A stretch of DNA of 64,000 nucleotides, taken from NCBI GenBank assembly GCA_034509755.1, contig CM067552.1, positions 15,161,001 through 15,225,000 of the forward strand, written 5' to 3'. Each line of letters starts with the position of its first letter. The stretch's first letter is position 1. The position numbers and the translations under genes were made by a program. This document shows positions 34,570 to 44,280 of the stretch, piece by piece. This stretch comes from Anisodus tanguticus. Lineage: Eukaryota; Streptophyta; Magnoliopsida; Solanales; Solanaceae. The notes below the pieces were generated by a model. The model saw nothing but the letters and a program-made list of their open reading frames with translations. It did no database searches and had not been told where the DNA came from.

Positions 34570-36183
34570 CAACGGAGAATTTTTACACCAAAAAGACATT
34601 TTAATTTATATTCTAATGTTCTTAAATCAAACTTACCCCGAAATCCTGTGTCTGCATTAAATTACCCGAATTGGAAAACTGCTATGACCAATGAATATAA
34701 TGCTCTTATTGATAATAAGACATGGGTGTTGGTACCCCGTCCATATGGTATTAATATTGTTAGGTCTATGTGGATTTTTGCTCATAAGAAAAATTCAGAT
34801 GGTTCATTTGCCCGACATAAGGCACGGCTTGTGGGTGATGGTAAGACTCAGCAGGTGGGTGTTGATTATGGTGAGACGTTTAGTCCGATGGTCAAGCCGG
34901 CTACTATTCGTACTGTGCTTAGCTTGGCTCTTTCGAAGGCTTGGCCTATTCATCAGTTTGATGTAAAGAATGTTTTCTTACATGGTGATCTCAAGGAAAT
35001 AGTCTATATGCATCAGCCGTTGGGATTCAGGGATCCCAAACATCCTCATGATGTCTGTTTGTTGAAAAAGTCCTTATATTGGCTTAAGCAGTCTCCACGG
35101 GCCTGGTATACGCGGTTTGCAGACTATGTTTCGACTATTGGGTTCACTCATAGCAGGTCGGATAATTCATTGTTCATCTACCTTCGTGGTTCATCTATGG
35201 CCTATATTCTGTTATATGTGGATGATATTATTTTGACGGCCTCTTCCGATGCCTTACGCTATTCTATCATGACAATGCTCAGCTTTGAGTTTTCTATGAA
35301 AGACTTGGGACCCTTGAGTTACTTTTTGGGGATTGCTGTCACTCGTCATTCCGATGGGTTGTTCTTATCTCAACGGAAGTATGCAACTGAGATTATCAAG
35401 AGGGCTGGGATGTCATCCTGTAAGTCCACTTACACTCCAGTTGATACTAAGCCCAAGCTTAGTGCAGCGGCCGGCGTACCCTACGAGGATCCGACCCTCT
35501 ATCACAGTCTTGCAGAGGCCCTTCAGTATCTTACCTTTACGAGATCGGATATTACATATGATGTCCACCAGGTGTGTTTGTTCATGCATAATCCCAGAAT
35601 TGAGCACATGAATGCACTCAAACGTATCATTCGATATATTCAAGGTACACTTGACTATGGTTTGCATTTATATCCTTCCTCGACGTCCACACTTGTCTCG
35701 TATACGGATGCTGATTGGGGTGGCTGTCCCGACACCGGACGGTCTACGTCGGGCTATTGTATGTTTCTTGGCAACAACTTGGTCTCCTGGTCTGCGAAGC
35801 GTTAGTCGACTCTATCCCGCTCAAGTGCCGAGGCTGAATATCGAGGGGTAGCTAATGTGGTATCGGAATCATGTTGGTTACGTAATTTGCTTTTGGAGCT
35901 TCATTGTCCCATTCAAAAGGGAACCTTGGTTTATTGCGATAATATTAGTGATATCTACCTTTCTGGTAATCCAGTTCAGCACCAACGCACTAAGCATATC
36001 GAGATGGACATTCACTTTGTCCGAGAAAAGGTCGCTCGTGGTCAAGTACGCATTTGTCATATCCCGTCAAGATATCAAATTGCAGACATCTTTACAAAGG
36101 GTCTTCCCTCGGTCCTTTTTGAAGATTTTAGGAACAGTCTCAGCGTTCGAAGACCGCCCGCTATGACTGCGGGGGTGTGTTAA
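34570..36183 (+). pseudogene. Copia reverse transcriptase and RNase H
   Basis: The open segment 34,468-35,805 carries NWKTAMTNEYNAL, TWVLVPRP, FARHKARLV, the FDVKNVFLHGDL box with the first catalytic aspartate, and LYVDDIILT with the YVDD active site at 35,215-35,226. RNase H starts near 35,700 with YTDADWGG and RSTSGYC. A TAG at 35,803 interrupts the conserved K(R/K)QSTLSRSSAEAEYR box. The same frame then continues to a TAA at 36,181, through YCDN, TKHIEMDIHFVRE and DIFTKGL. One change (the TAG) separates the two halves of an otherwise well-preserved protein. Confidence 0.9.
36163..36177 (+). other. Copia polypurine tract region
   Basis: GACTGCGGGGGTG lies just before TGTTAAGC, in the usual position of a copia polypurine tract (G-rich run followed by TGTTA). 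This places the 3' LTR start at 36,178, about 45 bp left of where homology with the 5' LTR begins. Confidence 0.6.
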
Positions 36184-36511
36184 GCAAGGTATATACCCGT
36201 GATATACACTTGGTATACATAGTGTATATCACGGGTGCTTTCGGAAACAGCCCAACACGGAAGAAGGCAGAAAGGCCATCTCGGGTTGGCCCATCACGGG
36301 TTGTGTATATTGGTTATGTATATTGTTGTAATATTGTAGTGTAAATGTTACCTTAATTAGTCTTGTATACTTACCATAATTGTATAGTTAGAATCCAAGT
36401 AGAATAAGGTTTTAGGAGTAGAATAGGAATAAGATTCTCCTATTATGAAAATATGTAACTTATATATATAACCTTTCAATTAATGAAAATAATCTGAGAT
36501 TATTTCTTTCA
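36178..36511 (+). repeat. Copia 3' LTR
   Basis: This starts TGTTAAGC after a G-rich tract and ends TTTCTTTCA. The part 36,223-36,511 aligns ungapped with the 5' LTR. The first 45 bases carry two copies of a GTATA(C/T)A-rich word and a GTGATATACAC segment not present upstream of 29,065. Confidence 0.8.
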
Positions 36512-36547
36512 AAATCATCTATTGAGACATCTGATTTGACTTTTGAA

Positions 36548-36553
36548 TTTATT
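36548..36553 (-). terminator. Candidate poly(A) signal of the arabinogalactan gene
   Basis: AATAAA on the minus strand lies 81 bp past the stop codon and about 37 bp before the copia LTR edge. Cleavage would fall near the junction with the LTR. Confidence 0.45.
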
Positions 36554-36633
36554 TTTCAAAATGTATTACAAAAGAATCACTCAACCAAGATTAAGCTTTA
36601 AATAACTAAGGAAATATATATGTCCTTAATATC

Positions 36634-37101
36634 TTAGAAGAAGAATCCAACAACAACAGAAACAGCGAGGACAGATGAAACCTTCAAGGTGGTAGCACTG
36701 CTGGTAGTGGGTGGCTCAGCTGATGTGGTACTTGGTGTGGGAGCTGAGTCACTAGTGGTAGTAGAGTCACTGGAAGGAGAAGGGGGTGATGAGACATCCT
36801 CGTCATCAGGTGATTCTGCTGAGCTGATGGAATCAGATGTTGGAGATGAGGTTGATGATGATGGTGAGCTGGCCTTAGGTGATGATGCATTTGGTGATTG
36901 GGCGGGTGCAATTCCACTGCTCTTACTCTTAGGTGCCGCTACTGGTGATGAGGATGGTGAGATTTTTGGTGATGATGATGGGGATGCTGACGGAGATGAT
37001 GATGGGGATGAAGATGGTGAGCTACTTGGTGAGGTGGCAGCGGAAACCAACCCAGCAAGGGCAACGAAGAGAAGAGCAAAAACAATCACTTGACGTGCCA
37101 T
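36634..37101 (-). CDS. Classical arabinogalactan protein, GPI-anchored
   Basis: An intact single-exon 155-residue protein. Residues 1-21 are a signal peptide (MARQVIVFALLFVALAGLVSA, cleavage after about Ala21). Residues about 22-135 are rich in Ser, Pro, Ala and Thr with repeated SPSSSP, SP, AP and TP pairs, the sites of hydroxyproline-linked arabinogalactan. Residues 98-103 form a short acidic patch (PDDEDV). Residues 142-155 are a hydrophobic tail ending FFF, typical of a GPI-anchor signal. Together these match a classical AGP, a secreted proteoglycan of the plasma membrane and wall. A TATA box lies about 112 bp upstream. It is the only intact host gene seen. An unrelated Pro/Ser-rich wall protein is the main alternative. 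Confidence 0.88.
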   Translation of the reverse strand: MARQVIVFALLFVALAGLVSAATSPSSSPSSSPSSSPSASPSSSPKISPSSSPVAAPKSKSSGIAPAQSPNASSPKASSPSSSTSSPTSDSISSAESPDDEDVSSPPSPSSDSTTTSDSAPTPSTTSAEPPTTSSATTLKVSSVLAVSVVVGFFF

Positions 37102-37212
37102 TTAATTTTTTGGGAATTTTCTTGTTGATAATTCTTTTTAGAATTGCAGTAGTTTCTCTAGGTGATTAGAGAAATACTGCACAACTTATGGAATATGGTA
37201 GTGAGTAAGGTT

Positions 37213-37222
37213 GCTTTTATAG
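37213..37222 (-). promoter_or_regulatory. TATA box of the arabinogalactan gene
   Basis: The minus strand reads CTATAAAAGC, with its centre about 116 bp upstream of the ATG at 37,101. This predicts a transcription start near 37,185-37,190 and a 5' UTR of about 85-90 bases. Confidence 0.65.
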
Positions 37223-37798
37223 TGTAAAAACAACAAACATTACCGAGAATGAAAGGACAATGTTAGACCATTCAATATTCACAAGCAACGAGAAAGAAAA
37301 GGAAAAAGGAAAGTGGTATACCCTGCATAAACATATTATGGGAGCTCATTAAGGAGATCCATGAATAATAGATAACTACTCGAGAGAGAAGGCCTTATTA
37401 ATAATAATTTTCGACATCAAGAATGCCCCAACAAAATAATACCACAAGTCAGACGACACCTTTTAAAAGAAAAAAATTAAATTCTATAAATTGTTGGCGT
37501 AAAATATATGTATACAATCAATTCATATATTAAGGTACTTACGGGCAAATTTCTGTGTCAAACTTTAGTTCATAATCTGATAAAAATAATAAATATATGT
37601 ACATGTTAATTAATTGAAGTGATACATTAAATATTTTACACAATCAATTTACATAATTTACTAAATTATAAAAGAAATCACTTAAATGTGGTGGGTTGTA
37701 AAATATATCCCAAAAAGTAAATGTTTTATTCATTATTGATTTTAATTTGGGAAAATGTCAAAAATATACAATTTGCTCACTTACATTGCAAAAATAAT
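37223..37798. other. Upstream flank of the arabinogalactan gene, A+T-rich
   Basis: No gene or recognisable repeat was found. The proximal 200 bases would be the promoter of the minus-strand gene. The remainder is A+T-rich up to the LTR edge at 37,799. Confidence 0.5.
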
Positions 37799-39797
37799 TA
37801 TCACGACCCAAATCATGGGTCATGATGGCACCTACACTATCCCCGCGGTAGGTGAACCATCCCCAAAAAACCCTTTAAACACATTAAAACATTGCGGAAT
37901 AATTAAAGGAACTATAAAGATATAGCAATTTTTCATTAAACCTTATGATTAACATGATCCTTTACAATACAACTTTTTCCCAAAACCTGATCTGACTTGT
38001 ACAAGGACTACTAAGAATATAATAGATAGTGAAATAAAAGAAGCTACTGTCTTGAATGAATAAGAACGGTCTAACTAAGAAGAACACCAAGCCCACCGAT
38101 AGAATGAGTGAGATGCCTTAACCTCCACGTACTCTGAAGCTGCAACCTGAACCATTCTCTATACCTGCATCCACGTAAAAGATGTAGAAACTGTAGTATG
38201 AGTACACCATATACCCCTATAAACGTTATAGGGTGACAACGACAGACAGCACATAACATGCATAAATATTAAGTTGACAGACAGGTAGTCCTAACCTATT
38301 CATTCTATCTAAGCACATAATTCACATATACCAATAGAAATAGCCCCGCACATAATCTACAATCCAATCCATAGTAACACCTTGAATTCATAAAAGTAAG
38401 TCCACTAGTCATTAATCAACTTGCCTAAATCATACTTCTTCTAACTCCGCATACTTCATTAGTCTTCTAAAAAGGACAATTAAACACTTATGAAATACAA
38501 TCACATCACGACCTTGCACGGAGTCATATCATTGGCAAACCTCATCATTGTTGACCTAATATTATCCCTAACTTATAGCCATGGTTCCCATCAGTGCACC
38601 TAAGAATGTGGTGCATGCTAGTTTATTACATAACCCTATTATGTTCGTGTAAGTGTTTACGGTCATGAATCTCCTATTTAGGATGGAATTGGACCTATAT
38701 ATGACCATTCGAGATGATAGTTGCAATGACAACACAACACCTCATTAGTCCTCTAGACTCTCTATCAAGTAGGGCAATAATTCACATAGGTCACCTTTAA
38801 CCACATAAAGGGTTCAACACTCAGACAACTCCGAAATCATGGAAGTTCAATCAAATGAATTCACCTTATTATGATAATCAATCCAAATCAATTAAAAATC
38901 TCAAGTAATCAATATATATGAAAAAATGGTATAAATGCAATGCAATGCAAGGTACCATTCCATCAACCGGTATACACACTCAATATGCTTTGCTATATAA
39001 ATATGACCAATAAGGGACCCACGTCGTCCATATACTTCTCCTAGCTAGCTGGAATTCACACACCAATAAGACTAAAGCGCAAGACTCATTTATCGAGCCA
39101 TATCAAATCATTTTTACCATATTATTGTTCCAAGTCATCTCACTAGAACATCTTTACCTTTCCTTTCTGGTCTCATTGGACCCACAACATCTCCATACCA
39201 CTCCATTTTCTGTATCACAATAACCATGAATGTATGAATGCAACAGTAATAATGCAAGTAATCATGGAATATGAGATGCAATCAAATATAAGAGATGAAT
39301 AACACATGTCTTAGAATTTAATATCACGTAATTTCATGTAATCAGTCCTTCATATCAAAAGCATATGTGATTAGTAAATAAATTTAACAATCAATGGAGA
39401 CACACCCAAGTAATGGTGAAAAGCAGACATAACAATAGTTGGAATCAACCCTAACACTGATTTCCCAAATCACCCATCAAGACAGTTTAACACTGGTACC
39501 CACTCAAACTCTCATCACAACCACTAAGGTAGGACCCCTAACTTTCCCAATACCTCTCAATATTTATTATAACTATGTACTTCTATCAGAGTCAATAAAT
39601 ATTAAACCTTAGCCTACCTCTTGGCCAAATAGGAGCAACGAACAATCACGTCAAGGCCTTGCCTTTTCGGTGAGTCTCTGAACTATCAAAGTCTATCCAT
39701 TAATTAATCTACATTAGATTTAGAAGATAACGATACTCATAATACCGTAGTTTCAAAATGAAATCAAACACAACCCTAAAAAGGGACCCCGAGCCCA
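37799..39797 (-). repeat. Gypsy LTR fragment D, distal part
   Basis: The minus-strand end is GGGTCGTGATA at 37,799, as in the solo LTR at 31,816. Phrases such as GAGTACACCATATACCCCTATA (38,200) and TGCAATGCAATGCAAGGTACC (38,935) parallel copies A to C. It is interrupted at 39,797 by another element and resumes at 41,594. The LTR start was not found. Confidence 0.6.
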
Positions 39798-39800
39798 TGA

Positions 39801-39822
39801 TGTGTCGTTGAATAACGACACA
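39801..39822. other. Terminal hairpin of the collapsed LTR
   Basis: TGTGTCGTT, loop GAAT, AACGACACA: a perfect 9-bp stem three bases inside the LTR end. Confidence 0.8.
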
Positions 39823-39959
39823 TTTGATGTCTTTTGATGATAAGTTCTACTTGTTTTTAAGTAAGTTTTTGTCATTTTGATACATTTTGGTTATGTTTCA
39901 AGTAAATGACAATAAAAAGGCAGGAACAAGGAAATAATCATCAAGTTCCTAATTTAGAG

Positions 39960-40222
39960 TTGTACGGACCGTACATATTTGTCCATACAATTGTACCCTA
40001 AGAGTGAAGATTGAGGCCGAATGTTGGAAATCTGAGGAAGACAATGAATGTGGATTTGTATGGACCGTACTTCCCACCGTACATTTTTGGCCACTTGATT
40101 GACGAACAAGGTAAGTATGAATTGTATGGACTGTACTTATTTGTACGGACCGTACAAACTTGGCGTAGAAATTGAATGTGGCTACTTATACGGATAGTAC
40201 TTATTTGTACGGTTCGTACTTT
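39960..40222. repeat. Cluster of GTACGGACCGTAC near-palindromes
   Basis: Six related 13-bp words occur in about 260 bp: near 39,963, 40,058, 40,118, 40,148, 40,178 and 40,208. The best form, GTACGGACCGTAC, appears twice. Variants include GTATGGACCGTAC, GTATGGACTGTAC and GTACGGTTCGTAC. Each is self-complementary except for its centre. Confidence 0.75.
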
Positions 40223-41122
40223 GTGGCGTATGGGAAGTTTTGTAAAATCTTAATTTCGAGTTTTTGGACTTGTATAAACACCTTTTAAGGTTTTGTGGTC
40301 ATTTATCATATGTTTTAATATTAGTCTGGATATTTGTGAGTACGGGAAATATTTTAAATCTTTCAATGATAAAATTCCATCCTTTAATCTTATTTATTTA
40401 ATTGTAAGTTTCAATAAATACTTTACATTATTCATCAACATTATGAGTAGCTATTCTTAATACCAAGGTTGTGAACCCAATGATGGATGTTATGTGAATG
40501 GGTATTTAATCTGGATATATGAATAATGGGTTGTTAGTATCTATATATCTCTTATTCGTTGATGTTGGTTAATGGTTGTAAACATTAGCTTAAGCCATAA
40601 ACATTTCTCTACTTGGAAAAGTGAGTAGTTTTAGTAAGGATAAATAACAAGGACTTAGGACATTAGCTCTTGTTCAATAAACTCACTTAGGAATAAGAGG
40701 AGTTTACTTGACATAATTAATCGTTTTACTCTTTTATAATTGGGAAAATCATAAGGAGAAATACTTCCTAACTATTGGAAAATATTTGGAAGTCACATAG
40801 AGATTAAGTGCATACAATACAATAATCCATTAAAAGTATATCACACTAATACCTAGACAATAACCTCTAATCTAGCGGGGACACAACCTGGGTTTCTTAA
40901 TCACATTAATTTACAATCAATTCAAGATAGCTAGTAGAAATACATCAACTTTTACAACCTTAACGGAATACGAACAAAGACCTAAGTTAACTAATACACT
41001 ATGATAGTAACCTTTTCGTACCCTATTTCCTGTGAGATTTGAACCCAACCTAGTTGGGTTACTATATTTGGTAACTTCCACTTTATGCCATTCAATATGT
41101 GTAATTTGAGCATATGAAATTT

Positions 41123-41140
41123 TGGCGTCGTTGTCGGGGA
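41123..41140 (+). other. tRNA-Asp-type primer-binding site
   Basis: TGGCGTCGTTGTCGGGGA follows the LTR. It differs by two C-to-T changes from the TGGCGCCGTTGCCGGGGA site known from Athila-like elements. Confidence 0.7.
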
Positions 41141-41159
41141 ATACAATTTAAAATTACTA

Positions 41160-41588
41160 AAGAGGAGTATACTTGGCATAATCAATCGTTTTTAATTCCA
41201 CTATTTTATATTTGGGAAAATCATAAAGAGAAATATTTCCTAACTATTGGGAAATATTAGGAAGTCACATAGAGATTAAGTTCATACAAAATAACAACCC
41301 ATTAGATGTATATCACACTAATACCTACAACATAACATCTAATCTAGTGGGACACAACCTTGGTTTCTTAGTAACCTTAATTTACAATCAATTCAAGATA
41401 GCTAGTAGAAATACATAAAATTTAATAACCTTAGTGGAATACGAACAAAGACCTAAGTCAAGTAATACACTATGATAGTAAGCTTTTTGCATCCTATTCC
41501 CTGTGGGATTTGACCCCAACCTAGTTGGTTTACTATATTTGACAATGTCTTCTTTACGCTATTTAATAGGTGTAATTTGAGTGTATCA
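41160..41588 (+). repeat. Partial 3' LTR of the collapsed element
   Basis: This repeats about 40,690-41,117 in order (TGGGAAAATCATAA, GAAGTCACATAGAGATTAAG, CAATTCAAGATAGCTAGTAG) and reaches the true element end. Only the distal third of the LTR is present. Confidence 0.75.
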
Positions 41589-41593
41589 GCCCA

Positions 41594-42200
41594 CAAGGGA
41601 AAACATGGAAATTTACATTGAAAATGGTTTAACCAAAGTTTAGAGAGTAAAAATACCAATTTCCATCACAAACTAATCCTAATTAAGCTTAATTTCATCA
41701 ATTTAGTAAAAATCCCAATTTTGGAGAAAATCCAAGAATTTAATCTCTAGAAAACCCATTTAAAACATCAAAGATTGAATTGGAAAAACTTACTCAAGCT
41801 TTTTCAAGAAAAATATTAGAAAACTCCACACCAAATCACTAATGATTTGTTATAAAAAACAATTTACTAACCTATGATTTTTAATCATGAAACCCTCTTT
41901 CAAAATAAGTTTTTCACCATGGAAACCTTAAATAATCTAACATGGGATCATAAAAAATGTTAGGGAACTAACCCCAATGATCTATCTTGAGAAACCCTCC
42001 AATTTCCCCTTCTAATGAGCTGCTAGGTCCAAGAAATGTATTAGGGGAAATGGGGATTGAAGTTGGAAAAGATAGGTTTAAAAATAATTTTTTGGTCCAG
42101 CATTTAAGCTTCAACGGCCAATTTTCCGCTTCGGCGGCCATACTAGAACATTAATACTATCCGATACTAAAATGGGCATAACTCCCTCATACAAAGTCAA
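41594..42200 (-). repeat. Gypsy LTR fragment D, proximal part
   Basis: This continues the LTR interrupted at 39,797. It includes a GC-rich palindromic patch at about 42,110-42,145 (CCGCTTCGGCGG) of the type seen in the other gypsy LTRs. The right boundary near 42,200, where Tat coding sequence begins, is approximate. Confidence 0.5.
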
Positions 42201-42212
42201 AACTTGACGTTT

Positions 42213-42530
42213 CTATTTGCTATAAATTTGTAATTTAAATCCATAGAGTTGTTGGGTGTAGTTATGATTTCTACCTTCTCCGTGAATTACTATTTCATGG
42301 TTCTCGTATATAAACTTTAGCGATTGATGGAGGGGTAACGGTACTGCTCCGACCATGTGGATCAAAGGACTACCTAATAGTATATTATAGTTGGCACTGA
42401 TCATCATAACCTAAAACTCTGTAGTGAATCTTGCGGGCCTCATTTGGATGTTGAGGTCTATCTAGCCAATAGAATCACATTGAGATCCGTCGAAGGCTGT
42501 CACATCGGTAGGGTTCTGGTGTATTTTCCC
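42213..42530 (-). pseudogene. Tat/Ogre protease-linker remnant
   Basis: The open segment 42,407-42,213 encodes MMISANYNILLGSPLIHMVGAVP, LHQSLKFIYE and EIVIHGEG. The N-Y-N-LLGRPWIH..GAVPS.LHQ..KF pattern is diagnostic of the protease-to-RT region of Tat/Ogre gypsy elements. The upstream part to about 42,530 has stops. Confidence 0.8.
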
Positions 42531-43499
42531 AACATCATAATCTAATTATTTAAGCTACAAATGGTGCTGGATTAGAACTTTGAATTGCGATCTTTCTTGT
42601 AGTGTAAGTGAAGCGACCATTTGTGCCAGACTTTCAACAGAATCCTAGATCAATGGTTTTCATATAGTCCAATCTTTTTCCTGATCGATCATGTGAATTT
42701 GGTTAGCACCATAATTGGGCAGAGGATTGGTGTTTACGTTCGGTGCTGCCATTTCAAATATGATCTCTCTTTTGTTGATTAAATCATGTATCTTATGTTT
42801 CAAATTGATACAATCTACTGTATTTTGTCCACTTCTTCCGGAGTGGTATGCACAAGTCCGGTCGGCTCAAAAGAAACGTCTCTTAGGGTTAGCTAATTTT
42901 GGCAGAATAACTTGGATAATTCTGATGACTTTCAGTCTTTCGAATAACTTGGTTCGAGTTTTGAGAAGCGGAGTAAATATTCATGGAGGATTCTTTCATA
43001 TGTTCAAACATGAAAAGTCATACGCAGCTGGAGAAGACTGGTTTTGATGATTCTGATGGTTCTATGGTGATTGATAAGCAGGTGCGGGGATTTAATAATT
43101 TAGTTGTGGAGCTTGGTATGTGTGTATTGGTATTCGGTAATTTTCTTGTGGAGCTTGGTAGGCTAGAACCAGTGTTTGATAGTTATCTTGTGTATAGAAT
43201 ACCGACACAGGGATGTATGGAGAAGACATATAGTTGTTTAGAGGTGGATATTGATATATTTCAGAAGACGATTATGATCCTTTCTTCTTTCAGCTTCTTG
43301 GGTTAGGTGTGTGGGAGATGCTTGCCACGTCCTCCTTTTTTTTATAGCCCCGACGGTGCGCTATTGACTAGCCTTATTTGCTACGCTGACAATTCTTCCC
43401 GATTTGAGGTTGTCCTGTACCGCCTCTCCTATTTTTACTAATTCAGAGAATGGCCTCCCGACTACAGATAGCATGCGGTCATAGAAGTCTAATTCTTAC

Positions 43500-44280
43500 C
43501 GCGCCGCACTATAGGTGGCTAGGCAGACACTTATATATGTGTACCACAAGTTGGCAGCTATATATCATTATTTACCACTAGTTGGACAGTTATCACTGAT
43601 CAGTTAGGCAGATATTACTGCATCCTATATGGCCGAGTATTTTATAGTAAGTTTACCCCACAGATGGACTTGATACTATATTATATAGGCCCATATAGTC
43701 GCTTGATTTTACTTTCATTCATATGATCATGTTATATCAGTTGTGCACCCTCAGTGGTTGTTCTGAGTCCCAAGTTGACATTTTGTACTCTTCACTTGTA
43801 TTACATTCTTATATACATGTTTACCTACCTTATATATTTGGTACATTTATTCTTACTAATGTCCCTTTTTCCTGGGAATGTTGTGTTTCATGCCGATATG
43901 TCCTAATTGACAGGTTGATGGTCCTCCTAGTAGGATACTAGTTCAGTAGAGAGTGTGTTGCACTCCACTTATTTCGGAGTTACCTTTTGGGTCTTTATGT
44001 TTATGTTATGCAGCTATGGGTATGACCGGGCTCTGTCCCAAACTTATGATGTTTTATGTACTCCGTAGAGGTTTGTACATAAATGTCATGTACATAGATG
44101 CTTGTACGACCTTGTCGGTCTATGGTTTAGATGTACTTATGGTTATTTCGGACTTATGGGCCCGTGTGTATCATGTATAAGTTTGTATAGCATGTGGGTC
44201 ATCCAATGTCGAGTACTCCCTTATGTTGTATTTTGATGTTCTTATGATAACCTTTCTAGACTATTTACACATTCTAGTAT
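43500..44280 (+). repeat. Truncated LTR fragment inserted in the Tat element
   Basis: This shares ordered phrases with the right part of the solo LTR (31,430-31,680): TGTCCCTTTT..., TGTTTCATGCC, TTGACAGGTTGATGG, GCACTCCACTTATTTCGGAGT, CTCCGTAGAGGTTTGTA and CCTTGTCGG. Similarity is only moderate and the LTR end is absent. Open frames here (43,723-43,941, 43,953-44,180) are LTR sequence. Confidence 0.5.

Larger units (their letters stand above)
29065..36511 (+). mobile_element. Ty1/copia retrotransposon with nested solo LTR
   Basis: A copia element with matching LTRs at both ends, a Met-tRNA-type primer site, and gag, protease, integrase, reverse transcriptase and RNase H in copia order. Without the 2,352-bp solo LTR and one target-duplication copy it would be about 5.1 kb, a normal copia size. 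Six in-frame TAG codons plus at least two frameshifts inactivate it. The two ungapped 289-bp LTR segments differ at about 13 positions by eye (about 4.5%). No target-site duplication was found: the bases before 29,065 and after 36,511 do not match. Confidence 0.9.
39798..41117 (+). repeat. 5' LTR of the collapsed element
   Basis: A 1,320-bp LTR ending GAGCATATGA, homologous to the element's right end GAGTGTATCA. Its start holds a strong hairpin and its first 450 bases hold a cluster of GTACGGACCGTAC motifs. The region from about 40,690 repeats at 41,160 with an offset of about 471 bp. Confidence 0.75.
39798..41588 (+). mobile_element. Collapsed LTR retroelement with tRNA-Asp-type primer site
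   Basis: The element begins TGATGTGTCG and ends GTGTATCA. It is flanked by perfect 5-bp duplications GCCCA at 39,793-39,797 and 41,589-41,593. It holds one complete LTR (39,798-41,117), a primer site, about 20-50 bases of interior, and the last about 425 bases of a second LTR (41,160-41,588). All coding sequence is gone. The primer site suggests an Athila-like gypsy lineage, which is inferred. Confidence 0.8.

Noticed and set aside
36689..37093. 134-codon acidic open frame on the plus strand
   Set aside because: It is the exact antisense of the Ser/Pro repeats of the arabinogalactan protein. Asp/Gly runs are the expected shadow, and it has no promoter of its own.
39798..39822. Helitron 3'-end hairpin
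   Set aside because: No CTRR terminus follows within about 12 bases on either strand, and the 5-bp target duplications and primer site identify an LTR element.
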